Position numbers and translations under genes: made by a program
The notes under the pieces: generated by a model
What the model saw: only the letters and a program-made list of their open reading frames with translations
What the model was told of the DNA's origin: nothing
The model's database searches: none
Shown: positions 17,493 through 26,082 of the stretch, piece by piece
How the letters are laid out: every line of letters starts with the position of its first letter
Position numbering within the stretch: the first letter of the stretch is position 1
Source of the DNA: Alistipes ihumii AP11
GTDB taxonomy: Bacteria; Bacteroidota; Bacteroidia; Bacteroidales; Rikenellaceae
Assembly (NCBI RefSeq): GCF_025144665.1
Contig: NZ_CP102294.1
Coordinates: 2,480,001 to 2,544,000, forward strand
Direction of reading: 5' to 3'
DNA length: 64,000 nt

Positions 17493-18332
17493 ATGCTGAA
17501 CAAGGAGCAGACCGATTTTCTGCTGGTGAACGCCTACAACGCGGCGGTGCGTGCGGGCGCCCGCATCATCGATATCTATACGGGCGACGCGGATTACGGC
17601 GTCGACCTGAAAAGCGATCATACGCCGATCACCATAGCCGACCGTGAGTCGCACGAGCTGATCAAGAACTATCTGAGTCAGACGCGCATTCCGCTGCTGA
17701 GCGAGGAGGGGCGCGACTTGCTGTACGAGGAACGCCGTAACTGGGATTTGTTCTGGATGGTCGATCCGTTGGACGGAACCAAGGAGTTTCTCAAGGGAAA
17801 CGGCGAATTTACGGTCAATATCGCGCTGATGTGCGATAACGAACCCTACATAGGAATCATCTACGTCCCTTACATCCGGCGAATCTATTTCGCTCAGCGG
17901 GGCGTCGGATCCTATCTGAAGACGGACGTGCGGCCCGACTGCGAGGCATCGTTCGACCTTACGGGCCTGTGGTGCGACTCGGTGCGTCTGCCGCTGCGAG
18001 AGTGCGCCAACGAGCCGATACGCATCGCCGTCAGCCGTTCGCACAATACGGACGAGACGTTCGAGCACGTAGCGCGGATCAAGTCCGTGCATCCCGACGC
18101 CGAAGTCATCGAACAGGGGAGCTCGTACAAGTTCTGCCTGCTGGCGGAGGGGGCCGTCGAGGTCTACGTCCGCACGTCGAATACCTACGAGTGGGACACG
18201 GCGGCCGGCGAGGTGATTCTCTCCGAGGCCGGCGGCGTGGTCGAGCCTTTCGGCGGAGGAACCGGCATGCAGTACAACAAAACCTCGCTGCACAATCCCT
18301 ATTTCGTCTGCCGAAGTAAATTTTTCCGCTGA
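17493..18332 (+). CDS. cysQ: 3'(2'),5'-bisphosphate nucleotidase
   Basis: CysQ removes the 3'-phosphate from PAP and PAPS, clearing the by-product of sulfate reduction. The Mg-dependent phosphatase core is intact: SEEG at 70-73, DPLDGTKEF with DPLDGT at 91-96, and the C-terminal YEWDTAAGEVILSEAGG. The 279-residue length is normal for the inositol-monophosphatase superfamily. An inositol phosphatase is the alternative, but LDGTKEF favours CysQ. It lies 42 bases after the GH31 gene on the same strand and is the last gene before the mgsA promoter. Confidence 0.92.
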   Translation: MLNKEQTDFLLVNAYNAAVRAGARIIDIYTGDADYGVDLKSDHTPITIADRESHELIKNYLSQTRIPLLSEEGRDLLYEERRNWDLFWMVDPLDGTKEFLKGNGEFTVNIALMCDNEPYIGIIYVPYIRRIYFAQRGVGSYLKTDVRPDCEASFDLTGLWCDSVRLPLRECANEPIRIAVSRSHNTDETFEHVARIKSVHPDAEVIEQGSSYKFCLLAEGAVEVYVRTSNTYEWDTAAGEVILSEAGGVVEPFGGGTGMQYNKTSLHNPYFVCRSKFFR

Positions 18333-18380
18333 TCCGGCTAAAAAACGGATGCCGGCGGCTTTTCCTCCGGCAAACTTTCG

Positions 18381-18388
18381 TAACTTTG
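18381..18388 (+). promoter_or_regulatory. -7 box of mgsA
   Basis: TAACTTTG matches TAnnTTTG and ends 19 bases before the first ATG. A small GC-rich inverted repeat (TGCCGG/CCGGCA) just upstream could end cysQ transcription. Confidence 0.75.
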
Positions 18389-18407
18389 CGACGAAACCTT
18401 GATTACG

Positions 18408-18887
18408 ATGATTATGAACAACAAGAAGAAAGTGGCTCTGGTCGCGCACGACAACATGAAGCGGGACCTGGCCGAGTGGGTCGATTGGAACTGGGAGGTT
18501 TTGCTGAAGCATCATCTGATTTGTACCGGAACGACCGGCAAGATGGTCGAGAAAACGCTGAGGGATCGTCGCGGCCGCGAGTTTCGGGAGGACGACGTGG
18601 ACATTACGCTGCTCAAGTCGGGTCCGCTCGGAGGCGATCAGCAGCTCGGGGCGCTGATCGCCGAGGGACAGGTCGAGGCGCTGATCTTCTTTTGGGACCC
18701 GATGCAGGCGCAGCCGCACGACGTGGACGTCAAAGCGCTTCTACGGATCGCCACGCTGTATAACGTGCCCACGGCTATCGACCGTTCGTCGGCCGACTTT
18801 CTGATCTCGTCGCCCCTGTTCGGCAGCGATTACACGCCCGTAGTAAAGGATTACAAGAGTTACGTCGAGCGCACGCTGAACGGCTGA
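18408..18887 (+). CDS. mgsA: Methylglyoxal synthase
   Basis: The enzyme turns dihydroxyacetone phosphate into methylglyoxal and phosphate, a bypass that relieves sugar-phosphate stress. The sequence has KVALVAHDNMK, the phosphate-binding GTTGKM, SGPLGGDQQLGA and the signature FFWDPMQAQPHDVDVKALLR, with the conserved Asp and His. The first ATG is at 18408 (159 residues). A second in-frame ATG at 18414 (MNNKKKVAL) is equally plausible given the short leader after the promoter. It stands alone, bounded by its own promoter and terminator. Confidence 0.95.
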   Translation: MIMNNKKKVALVAHDNMKRDLAEWVDWNWEVLLKHHLICTGTTGKMVEKTLRDRRGREFREDDVDITLLKSGPLGGDQQLGALIAEGQVEALIFFWDPMQAQPHDVDVKALLRIATLYNVPTAIDRSSADFLISSPLFGSDYTPVVKDYKSYVERTLNG

Positions 18888-19205
18888 GTTCCGTAGCCGA
18901 CACGATTCGCAGCGACAATCCCGGCTTCGGGCTTGTCGTTGTTTTATAAAGAAGGGACCTGTCTGCGTGTATGCGGACTTCGGGTTAGAGGTAGCCGTCT
19001 ACCCTCGTTCGTAGGCGTATCGGGTGCGTCGCCGGACGGCGAATGGCGGGAGGGGCTGCGGATTATGCGGCCGGTCCGGGTAAATTTTTCTGCCGGCCGT
19101 TTGGAGCGCGGCATGCCCATGACAGTCTCATATGTCGGTTCGGGAACGGTTCGTCTTAAGACGGAGAGGCGGTCGTTGAACCGACAGAGCCGAAAAACGG
19201 GAACC
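18888..19205. other. Intergenic region holding mgsA terminator
   Basis: Beyond the hairpin at 18913-18945 these 318 bases show no convincing gene. An open frame continuous with the NUDIX gene exists but lacks family-like sequence. Confidence 0.5.
18913..18945 (+). terminator. Terminator of mgsA
   Basis: CGACAA pairs with TTGTCG around an inner CCCG-GCTT-CGGG hairpin, followed by TTGTTTT. Confidence 0.75.
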
Positions 19206-19805
19206 ATGAATACGAAAGCGGAAATACAGACCATGCTGGCGGCCTATACGGCCCGGTATCCGGACGAGCGCGCCGCGATGGAGCCGTTCGTCCGTTATGT
19301 CGCCTCGTTCGACGCGCCGGCGTTGTACGACCGGAAGAATTTCGTCGGTCACCTGACCGCCGGCGCGCTGATCGTCAGCCGGCAGACCGGATGCGTACTG
19401 CTGCTCAAGCATAAGCAGCTCGGCAAGTGGCTTCAGCCCGGCGGCCATGTGGAAGCCTCCGACGCTTCGGTGCTCGATGCCGCTTTCCGGGAGGCGCGCG
19501 AGGAGACGGGGATCGGTCGGGACCGGCTGGAGCTGCTCGCGCCGAGCGGCTCCTTGCTGCCGGTTCCGGCCGATGCGGACGGGCATTACATTCCGCCCTG
19601 CCCGAGCAAGGGCGAGGACGAACATTGGCATTTCGACATGCGCTTCGTTTTCCTGTTCGACGGCGATCCTCGGGTCGTGATCGACCGGGCCGAGTCGGAC
19701 GGCTTCCGCTGGGTTACGCTCGACGAATTGGCCTCGATGCCCGATTTCCGGCGGGTCGCGCCGAAGATCCGGGCCGCCTTGTCCGAGCGGGAAATCGCCT
19801 TTTAG
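19206..19805 (+). CDS. NUDIX hydrolase
   Basis: The 199-residue protein contains a NUDIX box GGHVEASDASVLDAAF followed by REAREETGI, whose REAREE core supplies the metal-binding glutamates. The first Glu position is an Asp and the spacing is one residue longer than the strict consensus, a variant seen in the GGHVE subgroup. These enzymes cleave nucleoside diphosphates linked to another moiety; the substrate cannot be read here. A helical N-terminal segment of about 45 residues precedes the domain. ATG at 19206 was chosen because it gives that standard layout. Confidence 0.88.
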   Translation: MNTKAEIQTMLAAYTARYPDERAAMEPFVRYVASFDAPALYDRKNFVGHLTAGALIVSRQTGCVLLLKHKQLGKWLQPGGHVEASDASVLDAAFREAREETGIGRDRLELLAPSGSLLPVPADADGHYIPPCPSKGEDEHWHFDMRFVFLFDGDPRVVIDRAESDGFRWVTLDELASMPDFRRVAPKIRAALSEREIAF

Positions 19806-19811
19806 CCTCTT

Positions 19812-19832
19812 GCAGGCCCCGAGGGGGCCTGC
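19812..19832 (+). terminator. Hairpin after NUDIX gene
   Basis: GCAGGCCCC pairs with GGGGCCTGC around a GAG loop, seven bases past the stop. There is no U-run, so termination is uncertain. Confidence 0.5.
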
Positions 19833-20380
19833 CCGTTGAACGGACGATCGGGAACGGCCGGCCGGTCTGTCTCGTCGAGGAGGGGAATGTTCGGCCGATC
19901 CCGGTTTCCGTGTCTTTATTGTGCAGGTATGCCGGTGGTCGTTCCGGGGCATGCTCCTATCCCGAATCGATGGTCATCGAATGGAGCAAAGTTTTGAAAG
20001 AAGTTTCGCCGAATGGTCCGTCCGATTCGGAAGTTTCTGACCGCAGGTATTCGTTGCGGTCGCATGGCGCTTTATTTCTGTATCCGATTTGCGTCGTACC
20101 GTATCGGTCGTCGGATTTTGACGCAGTACGAGTTTTCCTGTCAAGGTAGGAGTCGGAATTGAACTTCGCGGCCGGCAGCCGCGAATCACGGTCGGCGAGC
20201 GTATGAGTTCTCTGTGAGAATGCCGGCGATTATTCGCCATCTTGATTCGTTTCCCGTGCTTGGGACGTCTTGTTTGCATCGTATCGGCAGGCAGGGAATC
20301 GGTTGCCGTTACGGCTAAGGATCGGTCTCTTGCACCGTTTGGCAGCGGCGGATCGTTGTCCGCAGGAGCGCCCGACAGAA

Positions 20381-20402
20381 GGAAACGGTCCGGACCGTTT
20401 CC
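20381..20402. repeat. 22-bp perfect palindrome
   Basis: GGAAACGGTCC is followed directly by its reverse complement GGACCGTTTCC with no loop. A partial echo, GACCGGACCGTGT, lies six bases further on. It could be a dimeric regulator site or a structural element; no gene starts within 300 bases. Confidence 0.55.
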
Positions 20403-20635
20403 GGAAAGACCGGACCGTGTCGCCGTTTGTCCCGCGAGTATCCCGTTTTTTAGGTGCCGGTCGGCTCGTCGCATGCGGCGGTCTGTTTGCCGGCGGGCGA
20501 CCGTAGGATGCTGCTCTCCGGGTCGGACCGATGTAGCCTGATTGGATGCCTGATCGTACCGGATGTCGTGTCTTGCCCGTCTTCCGTCGTTTGGACCGTT
20601 CGTTTCGGCCCGGACGGATTCCTGAGAGGAAACCG

Positions 20636-20674
20636 GGAAAAAGGAGGAGAGAAGCCGTAGGCTGGCTTCTCTCC
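20636..20674 (-). terminator. Terminator of rny
   Basis: On the minus strand an 11-bp stem (GGAGAGAAGCC/GGCTTCTCTCC) is followed by TCCTTTTTCCC, 28 bases past the rny stop. Confidence 0.88.
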
Positions 20675-20701
20675 CGAATGTATCTGCAGCGACCGGGCGC
20701 G

Positions 20702-22243
20702 CTATTTCGCATAGCTGATCGAGCGCGTCTCGCGGATCACCGTGATCTTGACCTGACCGGGGTAAGTCATCTCGTCCTGAATCTTCTTGGCGATGTCGTG
20801 CGACAGGCTGTCGGCCTGCTGGTCGGAGATCTTCTCGCTGCCGACGATCACCCGCAGTTCGCGGCCGGCCTGAATGGCATAGGTTTTCATCACGCCGGGG
20901 TAGGAGAGGGCCATTTCCTCCATCTCCTTGAGGCGCTTGATGTACGATTCGACGACCTCGCGGCGGGCTCCCGGCCGAGCTCCCGAAATCGCGTCGCAAA
21001 CCTGAACGATCGGCGAGATGAGGTTCGTCATTTCGATCTCGTCGTGGTGCGCTCCGATCGCGTTGGTTACTTCGGCCTTTTCCTTGAACTTTTCGGCCAG
21101 TTTCATGCCGATGATCGCGTGCGGCAGCTCCGGCTCGTCGTCGGGAACCTTGCCTATGTCGTGCAGCAGTCCGGCGCGCCGGGCCAGCTTGGCGTTCAGA
21201 CCGAGCTCGGCGGCCATGATGCCGCACAGGTTGGCTACCTCGCGCGAGTGCTGGAGCAGGTTCTGTCCGTAGGAAGAGCGGTATTTCATTTTGCCGATGA
21301 GCCGGATCAGCTCGGGGTGCAGTCCGTGTATGCCCAGATCGATCGTCGTCCGCTTGCCGGCCTCGATGATCTCTTCCTCGATCTGCTTCTGCACCTTGGC
21401 TACGACCTCTTCGATACGCGCCGGGTGGATGCGTCCGTCGGTCACGAGCTGGTGCAGCGCGAGCCGGGCGATTTCGCGGCGAACGGGATCGAAGCCCGAC
21501 AGGATGATCGCTTCGGGCGTGTCGTCGACGATGATCTCGATGCCGGTGGCTGCCTCCAGCGCCCGGATATTACGGCCTTCGCGGCCGATAATGCGGCCCT
21601 TCACCTCGTCGCTGTCGATATTGAAGACCGTGACCGAGTTTTCGATCGCCGCCTCGGTAGCCACGCGCTGAATCGTCTGCACGACGATTTTCTTGGCCTC
21701 TTTGCCGGCGGTCATCTTGGCCTCTTCCATGACTTCGTTGACGTAGGTCATCGCTTCGGTCTTGGCCTCGGCCTTCATGTTTTCGATCAGGATGTTCTTC
21801 GCTTCCTCGCTGCTCAGTCCGCCGATCTGCTCGAGCCGGACGTTCTGCTCTTTGATCTTGCGGTCGAGCTCCTCCTTGCGCCGCTCGACGCCCTGAAGCT
21901 GCGCGTCGAGGTGCTCGCGGGCCGCGTTGACCTCCTTGGTCTTCTTCGAGAGCTCCTCCTGCTGGGCGAGCAGGTTGCTTTCGATCTGCTTGGCGCGCTG
22001 CTCGCTCTGCGCTATTTTCTGGTTCCGCTCGTTGACCGCGCGGTCGTGCTCGCTCTTGAGCTGAATGAACTTTTCCTTGGCTTGGAGAATCCTCTCCTTC
22101 TTGATCATTTCTCCTTCGGCCTCCGCCTCCTTGATGATCTTCTCGCCCCGTTTCCTGACGACCTTCGAAGCGATCTTCGAGGCGGCATAGCCGGCGACGG
22201 CCGAGGTGACGAGCGTTATGATTACAATTGTTAGCACATCCAT
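20702..22243 (-). CDS. rny: Ribonuclease Y
   Basis: This membrane-bound endoribonuclease starts RNA decay. The 513-residue protein has an N-terminal membrane segment ([19 protein letters not shown]), a long coiled coil to about residue 190, a KH RNA-binding domain with [15 protein letters not shown], and an HD phosphodiesterase domain with [10 protein letters not shown] and [11 protein letters not shown]. The length matches the family. It lies downstream of zapA and 6S RNA on the same strand, a syntenic group I associate with Bacteroidetes, and ends at a strong terminator. The protein usually interacts with other decay factors at the membrane. Confidence 0.97.
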   Translation of the reverse strand: MDVLTIVIITLVTSAVAGYAASKIASKVVRKRGEKIIKEAEAEGEMIKKERILQAKEKFIQLKSEHDRAVNERNQKIAQSEQRAKQIESNLLAQQEELSKKTKEVNAAREHLDAQLQGVERRKEELDRKIKEQNVRLEQIGGLSSEEAKNILIENMKAEAKTEAMTYVNEVMEEAKMTAGKEAKKIVVQTIQRVATEAAIENSVTVFNIDSDEVKGRIIGREGRNIRALEAATGIEIIVDDTPEAIILSGFDPVRREIARLALHQLVTDGRIHPARIEEVVAKVQKQIEEEIIEAGKRTTIDLGIHGLHPELIRLIGKMKYRSSYGQNLLQHSREVANLCGIMAAELGLNAKLARRAGLLHDIGKVPDDEPELPHAIIGMKLAEKFKEKAEVTNAIGAHHDEIEMTNLISPIVQVCDAISGARPGARREVVESYIKRLKEMEEMALSYPGVMKTYAIQAGRELRVIVGSEKISDQQADSLSHDIAKKIQDEMTYPGQVKITVIRETRSISYAK

Positions 22244-22289
22244 AGTTCGTTAAAGTTATTTGTTCGTATAAAAAGTCTGTCGTTAGCGT

Positions 22290-22507
22290 AAAAAAATACC
22301 CGCATGGGGTTCCTCTTCTCTTGTTTGACGAATCTCCGTTCCGTCATGTGTGGGGCTGCCGTAAATCGCAAACTTCCAACGTTCCTCCGGGGGGAGGAAA
22401 CTTTCCCCGAAGGGAAAGGTAAGGCCTGTTTTTGAGCTACCGAGCTTGACCCCAATCGATCATAGTGTTGAGTTTCGCAAAGCTTAAAAGGAATCCATGC
22501 GGGTTTT
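22290..22507 (-). ncRNA. ssrS: 6S RNA (Bacteroidales-1-type)
   Basis: Minus-strand transcription would give an RNA whose ends pair over a long closing stem: CCCGCATGG near 22503-22495 with CCATGCGGG at 22307-22299, then UUCC with GGAA. It finishes in a run of seven U after the stem. The middle holds an apical hairpin CTTTCCC-UUCG-GGGAAAG. An open central bulge between closing and apical stems is the hallmark of 6S RNA, which occupies housekeeping RNA polymerase. The position right after zapA repeats the zapA-ssrS order of proteobacteria. Exact ends are estimated, and processing from a zapA transcript is possible since no strict -7 box precedes it. Confidence 0.78.
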
Positions 22508-22562
22508 GCTTCCTTGGCGTATGTAAAGAACCTCTCGCTCTGTTGTCCGTAAGAACGCGGAG

Positions 22563-22856
22563 CTACTCCTTTATGTCGTTCAGGTAACCGTCGATCCGTC
22601 GTTCGATTTCCTGCAGACGGACCGCTTGGTCGGTCATTTCCCCTTTCATTTCGAGATCGACCTTGTCTGCCGCCACCTGTAAGGCCGCCATGGCCAGATA
22701 ATCCTCGGGCTCGGCCATGAACCTCGTTTTGTAGGCGGCGATCAGCGAGTTGATGTCCCGGGCGGCGCGGCGGTACTTTTCCTCCTCGGCCTGAGGAATC
22801 GTCATCGGGTATTCCTTGCCCGCCAGCCTGACCGATATTCTTCTTGTCGCTGCCAT
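22563..22856 (-). CDS. zapA: Cell division protein ZapA
   Basis: The 97-residue protein begins with the ZapA N-terminal strand pair (RRISVRLAGKEYPMTIPQAEEEKYRRAARDIN) and continues as a long helix for dimer/tetramer coiled coils. ZapA bundles FtsZ filaments at the division ring. Length and order match the family. It follows a small coiled-coil gene by 41 bases and precedes 6S RNA and rny on the same strand, probably one transcription unit. Confidence 0.92.
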   Translation of the reverse strand: MAATRRISVRLAGKEYPMTIPQAEEEKYRRAARDINSLIAAYKTRFMAEPEDYLAMAALQVAADKVDLEMKGEMTDQAVRLQEIERRIDGYLNDIKE

Positions 22857-22897
22857 CTCGAAATATCTTCCCTTCCCTTGCCGGGAAGAGGTTTGAT

Positions 22898-23188
22898 CTA
22901 TTTGTTCATCAGGGCGATGCAGCCGTCAATTTCCCGCAAAAGCCTGTTGACGCGCAATCGTGCCGTCCGCCTGTCGGTGCGGCTCGTGAGAAAGCCTCCG
23001 GCGGTTTCCAGCGTTTTAATCCGTTTTTCCAGAAGACGGATGCGATTCTCGGCTTCCCGCTTTTGCCGCAGAAGCCTGTCTCGCTCGGTGGTCAGGCCGA
23101 GAGCTTCGCTCCTCAGCCTGCGGTTGTCGTCGAGGACTCGGTCTATTTTCTTCCCCAGCGATTCGACAAGCTTTGTACGGTCGTCCAT
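22898..23188 (-). CDS. Small coiled-coil protein upstream of zapA
   Basis: The 96-residue protein is almost wholly helical with heptads: LVESLGKKIDRVLDDNRRL, then LRQKREAENRIRLLEKRIKTLE. No signal peptide is present. In Bacteroidetes a coiled-coil gene commonly precedes zapA, and a ZapB-like role in organising the Z-ring is a reasonable guess from location, but sequence alone does not prove homology. It has a canonical promoter box about 30 bases upstream, making it first in the operon. Confidence 0.65.
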   Translation of the reverse strand: MDDRTKLVESLGKKIDRVLDDNRRLRSEALGLTTERDRLLRQKREAENRIRLLEKRIKTLETAGGFLTSRTDRRTARLRVNRLLREIDGCIALMNK

Positions 23189-23220
23189 ATCTCTTTTGAA
23201 CGGAATTAAAATTACCCATT

Positions 23221-23228
23221 CAAAAGTA
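23221..23228 (-). promoter_or_regulatory. -7 box of the zapA operon
   Basis: TACTTTTG on the minus strand matches TAnnTTTG, 32 bases upstream of the coiled-coil gene. Confidence 0.72.
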
Positions 23229-23261
23229 ATCTTTTTTATTGAAATACCAAAAACCTTGCCG

Positions 23262-24563
23262 CTATATTTCGTCGCAAATCGTGGCGTACAGGTCGTAATC
23301 GTCTGCCTGAGTTATTCTTACGGTGCACATGGTGCCCGGGGCGAGCTCCTGCGGCGTACGGATCAGTATTTCGGTATCGACCTCCGGCGAGTCGAATTGC
23401 GACCGCGCGACGAGCAGTCCGTCTTCCCGGCCGTCGACGATTACGCGCTCGGTCGTGCCGAGACGCTGCATGTTGAGTTCGCGGGAGATGCCGTTCTGGA
23501 GTTCCATGAGCCGCTCGACGCGCAGCCTTTTGGTCTTTTCGGGTACGTTGTCCGACAGGCGCTGCGCCGAATAGGTCCCCTCTTCTTCCGAGTAGGCGAA
23601 AACGCCCAGCCGCTCGAAACGGACCCGCCCGACGAACTCCATGAGCTCGGCGAAGTCGGCCTCGCTTTCGTCCGGATAGCCCGTGAGCAGCGTGGTCCTT
23701 AGCGCGATGCCGGGAATCTCGCTTCGTAGCTTGTCGATCAGCGCGTAGGTCTGCGCCCGGTCGATTCCCCGCCGCATGCTGCGGAGCTGGCTGTCGCTGA
23801 TGTGCTGGAAAGGGATGTCGAGGTACTTGCATATCTTCGGCTCGTCGCGCATCGCGTCGATCGCGTCCTGCGGGAACGAAGCAGGGTAGGCATAGTGCAG
23901 CCGGATCCATTCGATGCCGTCGATGCGGCACAGCCGGCGCAGCAGCTCGCCGAGCTTCCGCTCGCCGTACAGGTCGAGCCCGTAATAGGTCGTGTCCTGC
24001 GCGATGACGATCAGCTCCCGGGTTCCTCCGGCCGCGAGCTTTTCCGCCTCGGCGACCAGAGCGTCCATCGGGACCGATACGTGCCGGCCCCGGATCAGCG
24101 GGATCGCGCAGTAGCCGCACCGGCGGTCGCAGCCTTCCGAGATTTTCAGATAGGCGTAATGCCGGGGAGTCGTCAGCATCCGCTCTCCCGCGAGATGTTC
24201 GCGCCATTGTCCGCCGACCGCGGCGACTACGTCGGCCATATCCCGCACGCCGAAGTAGTCGTCCACTTCCGGAATCTCCGGCCGCAGCTCTTCCTTGTAG
24301 CGTTCCGACAGGCATCCCATCACGAACAGGCGCTCGATTTCTCCCCGGTTCTTGGCCGCGACGAAGGAAAGGATCGTGTCGATCGACTCCTGCTTCGCGT
24401 CGCCGATGAATCCGCAGGTATTGACGACGACGATTTTCGCGTCGGTCGAATCCGAGTCGTACACGACTTCGAAGCGGTCGTGCCGCAGCTGGGCCATCAG
24501 GTGCTCCGAGTCGACCCTGTTTTTGGCGCATCCGAGCGTGACGACGTTGATCTTGCGTTTCAT
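23262..24563 (-). CDS. rimO: Ribosomal protein S12 methylthiotransferase
   Basis: RimO adds a methylthio group to an aspartate of ribosomal protein S12. The 433-residue radical-SAM enzyme has the N-terminal cluster ligands C12, C50 and C84, the radical-SAM motif C145xxxC149xxC152 in GCDRRCGYC, and a C-terminal TRAM domain. TLGCAKNRVDSE and FQHISDSQL are the RimO-type forms, distinguishing it from MiaB encoded at 54.3-55.7 kb. It is transcribed alone from a canonical promoter. The catalytic set is complete. Confidence 0.96.
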   Translation of the reverse strand: MKRKINVVTLGCAKNRVDSEHLMAQLRHDRFEVVYDSDSTDAKIVVVNTCGFIGDAKQESIDTILSFVAAKNRGEIERLFVMGCLSERYKEELRPEIPEVDDYFGVRDMADVVAAVGGQWREHLAGERMLTTPRHYAYLKISEGCDRRCGYCAIPLIRGRHVSVPMDALVAEAEKLAAGGTRELIVIAQDTTYYGLDLYGERKLGELLRRLCRIDGIEWIRLHYAYPASFPQDAIDAMRDEPKICKYLDIPFQHISDSQLRSMRRGIDRAQTYALIDKLRSEIPGIALRTTLLTGYPDESEADFAELMEFVGRVRFERLGVFAYSEEEGTYSAQRLSDNVPEKTKRLRVERLMELQNGISRELNMQRLGTTERVIVDGREDGLLVARSQFDSPEVDTEILIRTPQELAPGTMCTVRITQADDYDLYATICDEI

Positions 24564-24583
24564 GGGTTGGTCTTTGTTCGCTG

Positions 24584-24591
24584 CAAAAATA
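24584..24591 (-). promoter_or_regulatory. -7 box of rimO
   Basis: TATTTTTG on the minus strand matches TAnnTTTG, 20 bases from the ATG. Confidence 0.72.
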
Positions 24592-24821
24592 GCTAAAAGT
24601 TTGCAAGGCGCCCGCGCGGGGCGAGCGGTACGGGCGGTTTTTCCGGGCGCGTGCCGACGCGTTTCGCTTTCCCGAGCCGTGCTTTCGGTCTTCGGGATTC
24701 TCCGGGTTTACCGTATTTTAGTGTGCATTTTTCGGATAATCAGGTTTGTAGACGGAAATGCCGTTCCGCGCGACGGCAGAGAGACCGCGAAAATTATTGT
24801 TTTTCGTACGACTATTTTTAT

Positions 24822-24829
24822 TATTTTTG
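24822..24829 (+). promoter_or_regulatory. -7 box of ferritin gene
   Basis: TATTTTTG matches TAnnTTTG, with TTG at 24798 about 21 bases upstream as a -33 element. Confidence 0.75.
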
Positions 24830-24885
24830 GCGTATGTAAGAAGCACGAAACTTACCCGAATATACCGTAATTAAAAAACAAAGCC

Positions 24886-25401
24886 ATGTTGAGTGAAAAA
24901 ATGGAGAAAGCGTTGAACGCTCAGATCAATGCGGAGTTTTGGTCCGCTTACCTCTATCTGTCGATGTCGATTCACTTTTCCGCCAAGGGAATGAAGGGCG
25001 TGGCCAACTGGTTCGCCGTTCAGTTCAAGGAGGAGCAGGATCATGCTCAGATTTTCGTCGATTACGTGCTCGCGCGCGGCGGCCGTGTGACGCTCGCCCC
25101 GATCGCCGAGGTTCCCTGCGAGTGGGAATCGCCGCTGGCCGCTTTCGAGGCGACGCTCGTCCATGAGAAGAAAGTGACCGCCATGATCGACGCGCTGTGC
25201 CGTCAGGCCGAGGCCGACAAGGATTTCGCTACGGCCAACAAGCTGGTCTGGTTCGTCGACGAGCAGGTCGAGGAGGAACAGAACGCTCAGGATATCATCG
25301 ACTCGCTGAAAATGGTCGACGACAGCAAGATGGGCCTCTATATGATCGACAAGGAGCTGGCCGCCCGCGTATACACGGCTCCTTCTATCGCCGGCGCATA
25401 A
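24886..25401 (+). CDS. ftnA: Ferritin (FtnA-type)
   Basis: This 171-residue four-helix protein stores iron in a 24-mer cage. Ferroxidase ligands are visible at E17, E50 and H53 (FKEEQDHAQIF), with further glutamates in LVHEKKVTAMI and in the DEQVEEEQNAQDII helix. The length and the E-x-x-H spacing fit bacterial non-haem ferritins of the Bacteroides FtnA kind, which also protect against oxygen. It is monocistronic, with a strong promoter and a tight terminator. A second ferritin-like protein lies at 51.9 kb. Confidence 0.95.
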   Translation: MLSEKMEKALNAQINAEFWSAYLYLSMSIHFSAKGMKGVANWFAVQFKEEQDHAQIFVDYVLARGGRVTLAPIAEVPCEWESPLAAFEATLVHEKKVTAMIDALCRQAEADKDFATANKLVWFVDEQVEEEQNAQDIIDSLKMVDDSKMGLYMIDKELAARVYTAPSIAGA

Positions 25402-25423
25402 TCGTCCGGGCGAAACGGAAATC

Positions 25424-25457
25424 GGCGGATCGTCTTCACGGACGATCCGCTTTTTTT
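25424..25457 (+). terminator. Terminator of ferritin gene
   Basis: GCGGATCGTC pairs with GACGATCCGC around TTCACG, followed by seven T. Confidence 0.92.
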
Positions 25458-25518
25458 CGATGCGAGGTGCAGCAGCCGACTCCGTCCTGCGTATTATGAT
25501 TGAAAGCGCGTTTCCGAC

Positions 25519-26082
25519 ATGAAGGTTTTTCTTTCCGATATAGACAGCCTCTACGACCGGTATTCCGGGCGGCTGTTCCATACGAGCCTGAGGATCGTCG
25601 GCGATCGGACGGAGGCCGAGCAGATCATGCACGACACGCTGCTCAAGTGGTTACGCCGAAGTCCTGCCGGGCCGGTGCCCGGTGCGACGCCCGATTCCGC
25701 TTCGGACGGCAGAATCGAGGCTTGGCTCGTCAAGGTCTGCGTCCGGGCCTCGATCGACGCGATCCGCAGACGCAGAACCCTGCGGAGGCTTTTCCCGGAA
25801 AGGAGCCTTGCGGAGCGCATACCCGACGAGGCGGAGACGGAGGCCGGTTGGAGCGGCCTGCTGGGCGACTCCCAGGGCGAGGCGACCGAGAAGGTCGAGC
25901 GCATACGCCGGGGGATGAGCCGGCTGCCTGCCGGTTACCGGGCGGTGCTCTCGCTGCTGCTGTTCGAGGGGTACGATTACGAGGAGGCGGCCGAAATCAC
26001 GGGACTGAAAGCCTCGTCCGTGCGTTCCCAATATGTCCGGGCCAAAGCCCGGTTGCTGGAAATACTGAAAAAGGATGGATAA
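25519..26082 (+). CDS. ECF-type RNA polymerase sigma factor
   Basis: The 187-residue protein has sigma region 2 in its first 70 residues (DRYSGRLFHTSLRIVGD, TEAEQIMHDTLLKWLR). Region 4 follows: LPAGYRAVLSLLLFEGY, then DYEEAAEITGLKASSVRSQ, the DNA-reading helix-turn-helix. A linker rich in Arg and Glu separates them. There is no extra C-terminal domain. The stop overlaps the next gene by eight bases, and that gene encodes a short membrane protein, so a sigma/anti-sigma pair is likely. Two DUF2807 proteins follow and may be targets. Confidence 0.9.
   Translation: MKVFLSDIDSLYDRYSGRLFHTSLRIVGDRTEAEQIMHDTLLKWLRRSPAGPVPGATPDSASDGRIEAWLVKVCVRASIDAIRRRRTLRRLFPERSLAERIPDEAETEAGWSGLLGDSQGEATEKVERIRRGMSRLPAGYRAVLSLLLFEGYDYEEAAEITGLKASSVRSQYVRAKARLLEILKKDG

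Larger units (their letters stand above)
19806..20701. other. Long non-coding stretch (896 bases)
   Basis: No credible gene was found on either strand: open frames here are short or arginine/serine-rich shadows. It contains a tight hairpin after the NUDIX gene, a 22-bp perfect palindrome at 20381-20402 and the rny terminator at its right end. It is the longest empty interval in the window. Confidence 0.55.
24564..24885. other. Divergent promoter region of rimO and ferritin
   Basis: The 322 bases hold the two promoter boxes listed at 24584 and 24822 and an AT-rich stretch before ferritin. No gene is seen. Confidence 0.55.

Noticed and set aside
20230-20712. Arginine-rich minus-strand frame in the empty interval
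   Set aside because: Its composition is typical of GC-rich non-coding shadows, and it crosses the strong rny terminator and into the rny stop region.
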